DNA of 64,000 nt. Origin: Parabacteroides distasonis (GTDB taxonomy: Bacteria; Bacteroidota; Bacteroidia; Bacteroidales; Tannerellaceae). Position 1 is the first letter of the stretch. Each line of letters starts with the position of its first letter. The stretch is taken from assembly GCA_021531385.1 (NCBI GenBank), contig JAFBIR010000009.1, positions 91,025 through 155,024 of the forward strand, written 5' to 3'. The translations under genes were made by a program, and so were the position numbers. A model generated the notes under the pieces. That model made no database searches, was not told the DNA's origin, and saw only the letters and a program-made list of their open reading frames with translations. Below are positions 37,789-48,807 of this stretch, piece by piece.

Positions 37789-38726
37789 GACTCCGGTGTC
37801 AATTCGGGCAGCTTCTTGATGGCTGCGCCTTTTTCCAACAAGATAGCAGGCTGATAGGAGAGTTTGGCTTGCCGTAAACCGGGGATGCCCAGATCCTCCT
37901 CTCGATTGACGTAGGTGTATTGCTCGGGAAGGTGAGCGGCAAACTCCTGGTTGATCACTGTGTAGGCCCCCTCATAGCTCACGTCAGCCTTTTCTACGTG
38001 CACACCGAAGGTGTCGTGGTTGATCGGTGCGCCAAACGAGAAGGCGATGATCTTTCCTTCCACCCGGATCGCTCCACCGGTCAAGTCCAGCTCCTCGGCG
38101 TGATGCAAGGCGTAGGTCAGTGAGCGACGCTCATCGCTCAACTCCTCCTCCTCTTCCGCGCTTTCGTTGTTGGCCTTGAACCATTGACGTTCCAGCTCTA
38201 AGCATTGTGGCACGATCTCCTGCGTGATGGGGAGGTATTCGTAGGTGTACCGTTTCTTGAAGTTATTGATATGGTTGCGCTTGGGTTGGTACTTCTTGCC
38301 CTTGAGCGTAGCCAAATCCTCCCGCAGGTAGATGTAGTCGAAATAATCTCGTTCGGGGATATAGAAGAATCCATCGGGATGGGTCGCTTCCAGGAGTGCA
38401 CGGTTTTCCGGCGTGATGCCCAGCATGCAGAGCGGATGGCCATTGGCAAGTGAATCCTCTTCTAACCAACGAATAGCCTCTGCCATATCAGCAGCTGTCT
38501 TGTCCGGCAAACCTATGGGCATCATATAGGCAAAACGACTTTTGTCTTCGATGAGGAAACGAATCAATAGAAAACCATCTACTACCGCATAGCAGCTATC
38601 GTAGAGGAATCGCCAACTACACATATTGGCGAAGGAGAAATCGCAATTCTTATAATCGCTGGGGAGTGTGAAAGCGGTGATGGCCGCTTTGTCTGCCAAC
38701 GTAATTGGCTTAAACGAAATTTGCAT
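37785..38726 (-). CDS. DUF2156 / phosphatidylglycerol lysyltransferase-like protein
   Basis: A 313-residue soluble protein with a double GNAT-like fold. Key segments are CDFSFANMCSWRFLYDS near the start, KYQPKRNHINNFKKRY in the middle, and AYTVINQEFA with YVNREEDLGIPGLRQAKLSY at the end, all seen in DUF2156 proteins. MprF-type members transfer aminoacyl groups from tRNA to lipids, but this one lacks a membrane domain, so the acceptor is unknown. A minus-strand TATCTTTG box lies at 38759-38766. Confidence 0.85.
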   Translation of the reverse strand: MQISFKPITLADKAAITAFTLPSDYKNCDFSFANMCSWRFLYDSCYAVVDGFLLIRFLIEDKSRFAYMMPIGLPDKTAADMAEAIRWLEEDSLANGHPLCMLGITPENRALLEATHPDGFFYIPERDYFDYIYLREDLATLKGKKYQPKRNHINNFKKRYTYEYLPITQEIVPQCLELERQWFKANNESAEEEEELSDERRSLTYALHHAEELDLTGGAIRVEGKIIAFSFGAPINHDTFGVHVEKADVSYEGAYTVINQEFAAHLPEQYTYVNREEDLGIPGLRQAKLSYQPAILLEKGAAIKKLPELTPES

Positions 38727-38829
38727 ACAAATTGTAATCCTTATGTTTTTTCGAGGGGCAAAGATAATAGGAATTTACATACATTCCCGCGCCTTGTGCA
38801 GGGATAGCGGCGAAAGAAAATGCCTTCGC

Positions 38830-39666
38830 CTATCCTTGCACAATATCCAACAGTTCATTGGTAATGGCTTGCTGGCGACTCTTGTTGTATTGATGCGTCA
38901 ATGTCTGCAACAGCTCGTTGGCATTGTCGCTGGCGATCTGCATAGCGATCATGCGGGCGGCATGTTCAGCGGTAGAGGCATCAAGCAGTGCCGCATAGAG
39001 AGAGAACTTGAGCCATTGGGGTAAGAGTAGCGTAAGCAACTCCTCGGCAGAGGGCTCTAAGAGTGTTTGCCCCGTGGTTTCCGCAGCGGGAGGCAGCGTG
39101 AGGGGCAGGAAGGTCTGCTCCATCAGTGGCTGCGAAGCGCTGTTCTTGAAATGGTGGTAGAGCAATTCCACCCGATCCACTTTTCCCTCCAGGAAGTGGG
39201 CAATGAGTTGCTCTGCAAAAGAGGCTGCCTCCTCGTAAGTGGGAGCGGTGCTTATCGTTGCGCTCTCGGTGGCATAGCCTGCCTTTTGTAATTCATTGAC
39301 GAGTTTTCGGCCGATCGGGAAGAGCCGCACCTCGACACCTTGTTGTTGATAAGCCTCGATTCGAGCGTCCACTCGTTTCCATACGTTGGCATTGAAGCTA
39401 CCGCATAGACCGGTGTCGGAGGCGCACGCCACAATCGCTACGCATTTCAGGGGGCGATCTTCTGTGAGTGGCGAGGCACTGTTTGTTGTCGCTGCTATCA
39501 AGGCGCTCAACAACTCCGATAGCTGCTGGGCGTAAGCCACCGTATGCCCGGTGTGGCTCTGTGCCTGATGCAGCTTGGCCGAAGCGATCTGCTTCATGGC
39601 CGAGGTGATCTTCTGGGTGCTCTGGATCGACACGATCCGATTCTTTATCTCTTTGAGCGAAGACAT
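38830..39666 (-). CDS. atpG: ATP synthase F1 subunit gamma
   Basis: The central rotor stalk subunit. The N-terminal helix SLKEIKNRIVSIQSTQKITSAM and the C-terminal NANELLQTLTHQYNKSRQQAITNEL are the two coiled-coil ends that enter the alpha3beta3 ring. The 278-residue length is normal. It is the last gene of the atp operon here; a GAGGAATTAGG-type run separates it from atpA. Confidence 0.95.
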   Translation of the reverse strand: MSSLKEIKNRIVSIQSTQKITSAMKQIASAKLHQAQSHTGHTVAYAQQLSELLSALIAATTNSASPLTEDRPLKCVAIVACASDTGLCGSFNANVWKRVDARIEAYQQQGVEVRLFPIGRKLVNELQKAGYATESATISTAPTYEEAASFAEQLIAHFLEGKVDRVELLYHHFKNSASQPLMEQTFLPLTLPPAAETTGQTLLEPSAEELLTLLLPQWLKFSLYAALLDASTAEHAARMIAMQIASDNANELLQTLTHQYNKSRQQAITNELLDIVQG

Positions 39667-39693
39667 AAACTCCTAACTTCTAATTCCTAATTC

Positions 39694-41286
<1,593 letters not shown>

Positions 41287-41331
41287 ACTTTCTTCATTTA
41301 AATCTGTTCACACTGTTCCTTTTGCGACTGG

Positions 41332-41880
41332 TTAGGCGTGCGAGGGGTTGAGCCACTGTTTCCGGATCTCGGCTAACTGGCGAGCGAAGCTGGCATCGAT
41401 GCGTTTCCCCTCCATGCGCAGGCGGAAACCACCAATCAGTTCCGGGTTTACCTGCTCATTCAGCTCGATCTGATTGCCGCTTGTCGCTGTCAACTGTTCG
41501 ATGAGCCGTCGTCGGGTAGCGGCGTTAAGCGGCGTGGCACTCTCCATCTCTACGCGCATGAGTCGCTGTGCCTTTCGATAGCGCATCAGGTAGCTCTGCA
41601 CCAGGAAGGGGAGGAGGGCTTCCCGATGATGGGCGATCACTACCTCCATGAAACGGCGATAAAGGTCGCCTACTGGCGCTCCTCCGGCGATGAGCAAGAG
41701 GCGTAGCTTCTGTTTTGTCGAGAGCACAGGATTGCTTAAAGCCATCTGTAAGGCCGGCTCTTGGTGGAGCTGTATCGCCAACCGTTGAAAGTGGTGATAG
41801 AGCTCCTTTTCGCAGCCCTCCTCTTGCGCTTGGGCGAAGAGTGCCTTGGCATAACGTGCTGATAGAATACCCATATCCAT
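41332..41880 (-). CDS. atpH: ATP synthase F1 subunit delta
   Basis: Peripheral stalk subunit joining F1 to subunit b. The N-terminal motif GILSARYAKALFAQA and the C-terminal NPELIGGFRLRMEGKRIDASFARQL in outline are diagnostic. I place the start at ATG 41880 (MDMGIL). A TTG three codons earlier overlaps the atpF stop (TTGA) and would add MTV, but family members begin near MDMG. The length is about 182 residues. Confidence 0.92.
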   Translation of the reverse strand: MDMGILSARYAKALFAQAQEEGCEKELYHHFQRLAIQLHQEPALQMALSNPVLSTKQKLRLLLIAGGAPVGDLYRRFMEVVIAHHREALLPFLVQSYLMRYRKAQRLMRVEMESATPLNAATRRRLIEQLTATSGNQIELNEQVNPELIGGFRLRMEGKRIDASFARQLAEIRKQWLNPSHA

Positions 41881-41885
41881 AACCG

Positions 41886-42386
41886 TCAAGATTTAGAAAT
41901 TGTCGCCTCATCCAATAGGCGATTGATCGCCTCCGCTTGTGCGGTGCCTCGTCCCAAGTTTTGTCGCATGATCTTCTCCGCGATGGAGAGGGAGAGATCG
42001 GCCAGTTCGCCACGCATCTCCCGGATGGCTTGTGCCTTCTCCTCTCGGATGCGTCGGGTAGCCTCCTCGATCAGCCTCTGCCCTTCGTGTGTAGCCTCTT
42101 GGCGAGCCGCTTCGAGGATGCGCTCCTTCTCGGCGTATGCCTCCCGAAGGATGACATTTTGTTGGGCTTTGGCCTCCTCAAGCCTTTGGGCGCACTCCGC
42201 TTGGATATGGGCTAATTGTGCCTCGGCTTGGCGAGCCGACTCGATGGAATGGTCAATATAGGCCTTCCGCTCCTCGATGGCTTTCACGATGACCGGAAAG
42301 CCAAACTTGGAGAGGATCACCAAGACGATGCCAAAGGACAGCAACATCCAGAAAAGCAACCCGCTGTCTGGTGTTAATAACGACAT
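41886..42386 (-). CDS. atpF: ATP synthase Fo subunit b
   Basis: One N-terminal membrane helix (LLFWMLLSFGIVLVILSKF), then a long charged helix rich in E, A, Q and R (residues 35-150) that forms the peripheral stalk dimer. It is a single b-type gene with no b' partner in the operon. It overlaps or abuts atpH and follows atpE by 16 bases. Confidence 0.95.
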   Translation of the reverse strand: MSLLTPDSGLLFWMLLSFGIVLVILSKFGFPVIVKAIEERKAYIDHSIESARQAEAQLAHIQAECAQRLEEAKAQQNVILREAYAEKERILEAARQEATHEGQRLIEEATRRIREEKAQAIREMRGELADLSLSIAEKIMRQNLGRGTAQAEAINRLLDEATISKS

Positions 42387-42402
42387 AGTAGCTCCTCTTT
42401 AG

Positions 42403-42666
<264 letters not shown>

Positions 42667-42702
42667 TTAAATGATTAAACTTTTTCCTTTATACAAATTC
42701 CT

Positions 42703-43740
42703 TTATTCCTCCTTGGCCATACCGATAAAGTTGGCGGAGAGGATGGTGAATATATAGGCTTGCAAGCAAGCTACCAAGATCTCCAAACCGTTCATGAAGA
42801 CACAGAAGAACACCGAGACGACCGTCATGCCCGTGTGAATCAAGACGCCTTGTGCCGCTGTGATAAAGATCAAGCAGGTAAGTGCCAAGATGATGGTATG
42901 TCCCGCCATGATGTTGGCGAAGAGACGGATCATCAAGGCGATCGGCTTGGTGAAAATGCCGAAGAACTCCACGAAAGGCATGATGGGAAGCGGTACTTTC
43001 AAATAGATCGGCGTATGAGGCCAGAAAATCTCCTTCCAATACTGCTTCGTGGCGAATGCGTTCGTCGCGATGAACGTGCCGATCGCTAACACGGCGGTGA
43101 TCGCGATGTTGCCGGTCAGGTTCGCTCCACCTGGAAAGATCGGGAGGATGCCAAGCAGGTTGTTGAGCAGGATGAAGAAGAACACCGTCAACAGGTAGGC
43201 AGAGAAGCTGTGGTAATGCTTGCCTACGGATGGCTTGATCACCTCCTCTTGGATGTAGCTGATCAGCACCTCCATCACGCCGACAAAACCTTTCGGTACC
43301 TCCATCGGGTGTCGTTTGTACCAATGTGCGATGCCTAAAACCAGGCTAACCAACAGGCCGCAGCTGATAAACAGGGCGCAGACATTCTTGGTGATCGAGA
43401 GATCCAAGGGGCGTATCTCTGCCCCGGTCGCATCCTGTGCGACCACCTTCCCGGCATACTTGCCCGTCAGAGCGATGTGATAGCCTTCGTAAGTGTTCCC
43501 ATGCGCCAGTCGCTCCGCGGAAAAAAGGCTCCATTCGCCCGCCTCGTTGCGCACGATGATAGGCAGTGGAATGCAGATCTCCCTCCCTTGCCACTCGGTG
43601 ATGTGCCACGAGTAGGCATCCTGAATGTGCGTGAAGACAATCTCCTGCACATCTACCTCCTGCTGTGCCTGTGTCGGGACGGCGCATAGCCAACAGAGGG
43701 CCAAGAGCCATCCCATCCATTTATAACCTTTTCTCCTCAT
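42703..43740 (-). CDS. atpB: ATP synthase Fo subunit a, with exported N-terminal extension
   Basis: The ion channel subunit. The C-terminal two thirds hold the family helices, with the essential arginine in MIRLFANIMAGHTI. The first 130 residues are extra: a signal peptide-like start (MGWLLALCWLCAVPTQAQ) and a periplasmic strand-rich segment before the first usual helix. Bacteroidetes subunit a proteins share this extension; with it the length is 345. It overlaps the upstream small membrane protein gene by 20 bases; an internal ATG at codon 9 would shorten the overlap. Confidence 0.95.
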   Translation of the reverse strand: MRRKGYKWMGWLLALCWLCAVPTQAQQEVDVQEIVFTHIQDAYSWHITEWQGREICIPLPIIVRNEAGEWSLFSAERLAHGNTYEGYHIALTGKYAGKVVAQDATGAEIRPLDLSITKNVCALFISCGLLVSLVLGIAHWYKRHPMEVPKGFVGVMEVLISYIQEEVIKPSVGKHYHSFSAYLLTVFFFILLNNLLGILPIFPGGANLTGNIAITAVLAIGTFIATNAFATKQYWKEIFWPHTPIYLKVPLPIMPFVEFFGIFTKPIALMIRLFANIMAGHTIILALTCLIFITAAQGVLIHTGMTVVSVFFCVFMNGLEILVACLQAYIFTILSANFIGMAKEE

Positions 43741-44158
43741 GCTGTTTCTCCTTTTCTTCTCGTTCTCGTTTCATTCGTTTCTGCTCATACAGATAGAGCA
43801 TGTAGGTCTCCATGCTGAGATAGATGAAATAGAAGAGCATCAATGTGAATCCAAAAGATCGCAAATGCTCACGGATAAGCGCGGCGTAGAGCCAGAGGAA
43901 GATCAGCGCGAGCGTGAACTTACAGAGGCGCACCAACATGTAGGTAGTGATGGTCACGTCACCCTTCTGGTGTCTCACCTGGTCAAGAAAGAAGAGCATA
44001 GCCAAAGCGGTCAACCAATAAAAGAGGGGGATCGTGGGATACCACGTGAAATAGTGGTCGGGCCAGATCGTGTAGAGCAGGCCGCCCAGCGTGATGCCGA
44101 TCACCGCATTGACAAAGGTGATCAATCCCAGCAATCTTATTTTTAATCTTCTGCTCAT
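43721..44158 (-). CDS. Small membrane protein of the ATP synthase operon
   Basis: A 145-residue protein with four predicted membrane helices (for example LLGLITFVNAVIGITLGGLL and FTLMLFYFIYLSMETYMLYL) and a lysine/glutamate-rich tail (KREREEKEKQHEEKRL). Its place before atpB matches AtpI, the assembly factor of the c ring, but sequence similarity is not evident to me. Position and topology suggest an AtpI-like role. Confidence 0.8.
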   Translation of the reverse strand: MSRRLKIRLLGLITFVNAVIGITLGGLLYTIWPDHYFTWYPTIPLFYWLTALAMLFFLDQVRHQKGDVTITTYMLVRLCKFTLALIFLWLYAALIREHLRSFGFTLMLFYFIYLSMETYMLYLYEQKRMKREREEKEKQHEEKRL

Positions 44159-44201
44159 AATTGATTCTTTTGCTGATTATACATGCTACAATTAGGTCTA
44201 T

Positions 44202-46033
<1,832 letters not shown>

Positions 46034-46148
46034 TCAAGAAAATACGTTTTGACCAATTTACCCGTTCAATGTGCCAATCGGGTGTAGCGTCTGCTGCGAC
46101 AGCCGGTAAATGAGTCAGTGAGAGGTTTCTTAACCTCGCGAAACGAGC

Positions 46149-46390
46149 AAAAATCTTTTTGAGAGACCCTCGCGGATGCGCGAAACATGAAAAAAACTTT
46201 TTTAGGCCGTTTCGCGCACTCGCGAGACCTGCTAAAAACTTTTTTAGGTCATTTCGCGCACTCGCGAAACCTGCTAAAAACTTTTTTAGGTCGTTTCGCG
46301 CACTCGCGAGACCCGCTAAAAACTTTTTTAGGTCGTTTCGCGCACTCGCGAGACCCACTAAAAACTTTTTTAGGTCGTTTCGCGACCGTT
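46149..46390. repeat. 42-bp tandem array, about 6 units, between atpD and the phosphate transporter gene
   Basis: The core CTTTTTTAGG occurs at 46197, 46239, 46281, 46323 and 46365, always 42 bases apart, with a diverged copy at 46155. Each unit contains two palindromes, CTAAAAACTTTTTTAG and CGCGCACTCGCG, so single strands fold readily. Either strand is open over the array (plus strand: NFFRSFRALARPAK units; minus: DLKKFLAGLASARN units), because the period is 14 codons. There are no spacers, so it is not a CRISPR. No other gene is seen from 45968 to 46493. Confidence 0.88.
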
Positions 46391-46493
46391 TTCAGCGGTC
46401 AAAAGAGCCTGTAACAGACAAGTCATAGTGTTGAAACAGTTTTGTAACATCCATTTCGTTCATTCGCGATACAAAACTAAAAAGAGTTTATTT

Positions 46494-48740
46494 ATGGATA
46501 TTGTTTTCTTGGGGATAGTTATCTTCCTCTTTTTGTTAGCGATTTTTGACCTATCAGTCGGGGTGAGTAACGATGCGGTCAACTTCTTGAACTCGGCGAT
46601 TGGCGCCAAGGCCGCTTCCTTCCGAACGATCATCACGATCGCGGCGATCGGTGTGTTTATGGGTGCGGCGATGAGTAACGGCATGATGGACATCGCGCGG
46701 CATGGCATTTTCAGGCCGGAGTATTTTCATTTTTATGAGCTGATCTGCATCTTCATGGCGGTGATGACCACCGACATCGTGCTGCTCGATGTGTTTAACT
46801 CGTTGGGTATGCCTACCTCTACGACGGTCTCGATGGTGTTCGAGTTGCTGGGAGCCAGCTTCGCGTTGGCCATCTGGAAAGTGGCGGCTGACGCCTCTGG
46901 ATTGACCTTCCTCGACCTGTTGAACACGGAGAAGGCGCTGTCGGTCATCTTGGGTATTTTCCTCTCGGTGGGTATCGCCTTTTTCTTCGGCTCGTTGGTG
47001 CAATATTTGACCCGTCTCTTTTTCTCGTTCGATTATCGACGCAAATTGGCTTGGAAGATCGGTATCTTCGGAGGCGTGGCTACCACGGCGATCATCTATT
47101 TCTTGCTGATTAAGGGTGTGAAAGACTTGGCCTTCATGACACCGGAGAACAAGGCTTGGGTGGACGCGCATACCTCGGTGATTATCCTGAGCTGCTTGGT
47201 GGGATTCACCCTGCTGATGCAGCTGCTTCATTGGTGCCGGGTAAATGTCTTCAAGATCGTGGTGCTGCTGGGTACGTTTGCCTTAGCAATGGCTTTCGCC
47301 GGCAATGACTTGGTGAACTTCATCGGTGTGCCTTTGGCTGGTTTCTCCTCTTATCAGGATTACGTGGCCAATGGCATTGGCGATCCGAATAACTTCCTGA
47401 TGGGCTCGTTGAACGCACCGGCGCGTACGCCGATCGTTTTCCTCATCGCCGCGGGCGCGATCATGGTCTATTCGTTGGCTACCTCGAAGAAGGCGTATAA
47501 CGTGGTGAAAACTTCGGTCGATTTGGCGCGTCAGGATGTGGGCGATGAGATGTTTGGTTCCTCTCGGGTGGCTCGCTCGTTGGTGCGTCGATTCATCTTG
47601 GTGTCTAACTGGGTGGTGACGGTGACTCCCGCGCCGGTACGGGCCTGGGTGAACAGCCGTTTCAACACGGAGGAGAGCATCATGGAGCAGGGCGCGGCTT
47701 TCGACTTGGTGCGGGCCTCGATCAATCTGGTGCTGGCCGGCCTGTTGGTGGCGTTGGGCACCTCATTGAAACTTCCGCTCTCCACGACCTACGTTACCTT
47801 CATGGTGGCGATGGGTACCTCGTTGGCCGATCGGGCTTGGGGACGTGAGACGGCGGTCTTCCGCATCACCGGTGTGCTGAGCGTGATTGGTGGTTGGTTC
47901 ATCACGGCGGGCGCGGCTTTCATCGCGGCGGCATTGGTCGTTTCCGTGATGTATTTCGGTGGCAAGCTCGCGATTCTCGCGATGGCTGTGTTGGCAGTCA
48001 TCCTGTTGATCCGTAGCAATATCCGTTATGCCCGCAAGAAGCAGGAGGAGCAGAAAGACCAGCTCTTCTTCGCCATGCTGGAGTGTGATAACAAAGCGGA
48101 GGTGTGGACCATGCTTCGCCAGCATATCAACAAAGAGCAGCATCGCTTCTTGGAGTATGCCATGTCGCTCTATCAGCAGATTACCAACGGCTTCTTGGAG
48201 GAGGATCTGCGCACCCTGCGCAAGGCGGAACGCTCGCTGACCGACGAGAAGAGCGTGCTGAAGAATGTGCGACGGAAGGAGACGCTTTGCCTGCGTCGTG
48301 TGCCGAAAGACGTGGCTATCGAGAACAACACCTGGTTCCACTTGGGCTGCAACAGCTGCACAGGCATCATGTATAACCTGCGTCGTATGGCGGAGATTTG
48401 CCGGGAGCATGTCGATAACAACTTCATGCCGTTGCCCGAGCGCTATGCGCAGGAGTTTAAACCGGTGCGTGACCGCATCCTCGCGCTTTTTGAGCGGGCC
48501 ACCGCGATTTGGGAGCAGGGCGCGTACGAGGAGACCATCGGTTTGCGTAGCGAATGCGAGGAGATGAAAACGGTGCTGTCAGAGCGATGCAAAGCGCTGT
48601 TCCGTCAGATCCAAGAGGATGACCCCGCGCAATTGACAGTGATCTATGTTTATCTCAATATGTTGCAAGAGTCGCAGGAGATGCTGAGCGTCTTGCGTCA
48701 GTTGCTGCGTAGCGGGCGGAAGATCCAATTGGCAGGTTGA
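46494..48740 (+). CDS. Pit-family inorganic phosphate transporter with PhoU-like C-terminal domain
   Basis: Inner-membrane phosphate symporter. The two PHO4 signatures are GVSNDAVNFLNSAIGAK near residue 20 and AFAGNDLVNFIGVPLAG near residue 264. About 12 helices reach to residue 530. The last 215 residues are soluble and helical, with a long helical bundle like PhoU (EVWTMLRQHINKEQHRFLEY). The total of 748 exceeds simple Pit proteins of about 500. I chose ATG 46494 (MDIVFLG). The neighbours ppk and ppx support a role in phosphate uptake for polyphosphate. Confidence 0.9.
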   Translation: MDIVFLGIVIFLFLLAIFDLSVGVSNDAVNFLNSAIGAKAASFRTIITIAAIGVFMGAAMSNGMMDIARHGIFRPEYFHFYELICIFMAVMTTDIVLLDVFNSLGMPTSTTVSMVFELLGASFALAIWKVAADASGLTFLDLLNTEKALSVILGIFLSVGIAFFFGSLVQYLTRLFFSFDYRRKLAWKIGIFGGVATTAIIYFLLIKGVKDLAFMTPENKAWVDAHTSVIILSCLVGFTLLMQLLHWCRVNVFKIVVLLGTFALAMAFAGNDLVNFIGVPLAGFSSYQDYVANGIGDPNNFLMGSLNAPARTPIVFLIAAGAIMVYSLATSKKAYNVVKTSVDLARQDVGDEMFGSSRVARSLVRRFILVSNWVVTVTPAPVRAWVNSRFNTEESIMEQGAAFDLVRASINLVLAGLLVALGTSLKLPLSTTYVTFMVAMGTSLADRAWGRETAVFRITGVLSVIGGWFITAGAAFIAAALVVSVMYFGGKLAILAMAVLAVILLIRSNIRYARKKQEEQKDQLFFAMLECDNKAEVWTMLRQHINKEQHRFLEYAMSLYQQITNGFLEEDLRTLRKAERSLTDEKSVLKNVRRKETLCLRRVPKDVAIENNTWFHLGCNSCTGIMYNLRRMAEICREHVDNNFMPLPERYAQEFKPVRDRILALFERATAIWEQGAYEETIGLRSECEEMKTVLSERCKALFRQIQEDDPAQLTVIYVYLNMLQESQEMLSVLRQLLRSGRKIQLAG

Positions 48741-48750
48741 TCGCTTTGCG

Positions 48751-48807
48751 CAATGAGAAGTTAGGAATGAGGAGTTAGGAATGAGGAGTTAGGAATTAGG
48801 AGTTAGA
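48751..48807 (+). repeat. GAGGAGTTAGGAAT-type tandem repeat before ppk
   Basis: Four or five near-identical 14-base units (GAGGAGTTAGGAAT and variants) end at the ppk start codon. The purine-rich AGGAGTT of the last unit lies where a ribosome-binding site is expected, so the repeat may also serve in translation initiation. Confidence 0.75.

Noticed and set aside
46159..46428. Plus-strand open frame of NFFRSFRALARPAK repeats
   Set aside because: It exists because the 42-bp period is a multiple of three; the minus strand is open as well. There is no ribosome site and no signal peptide. I keep it as a repeat, not a gene.
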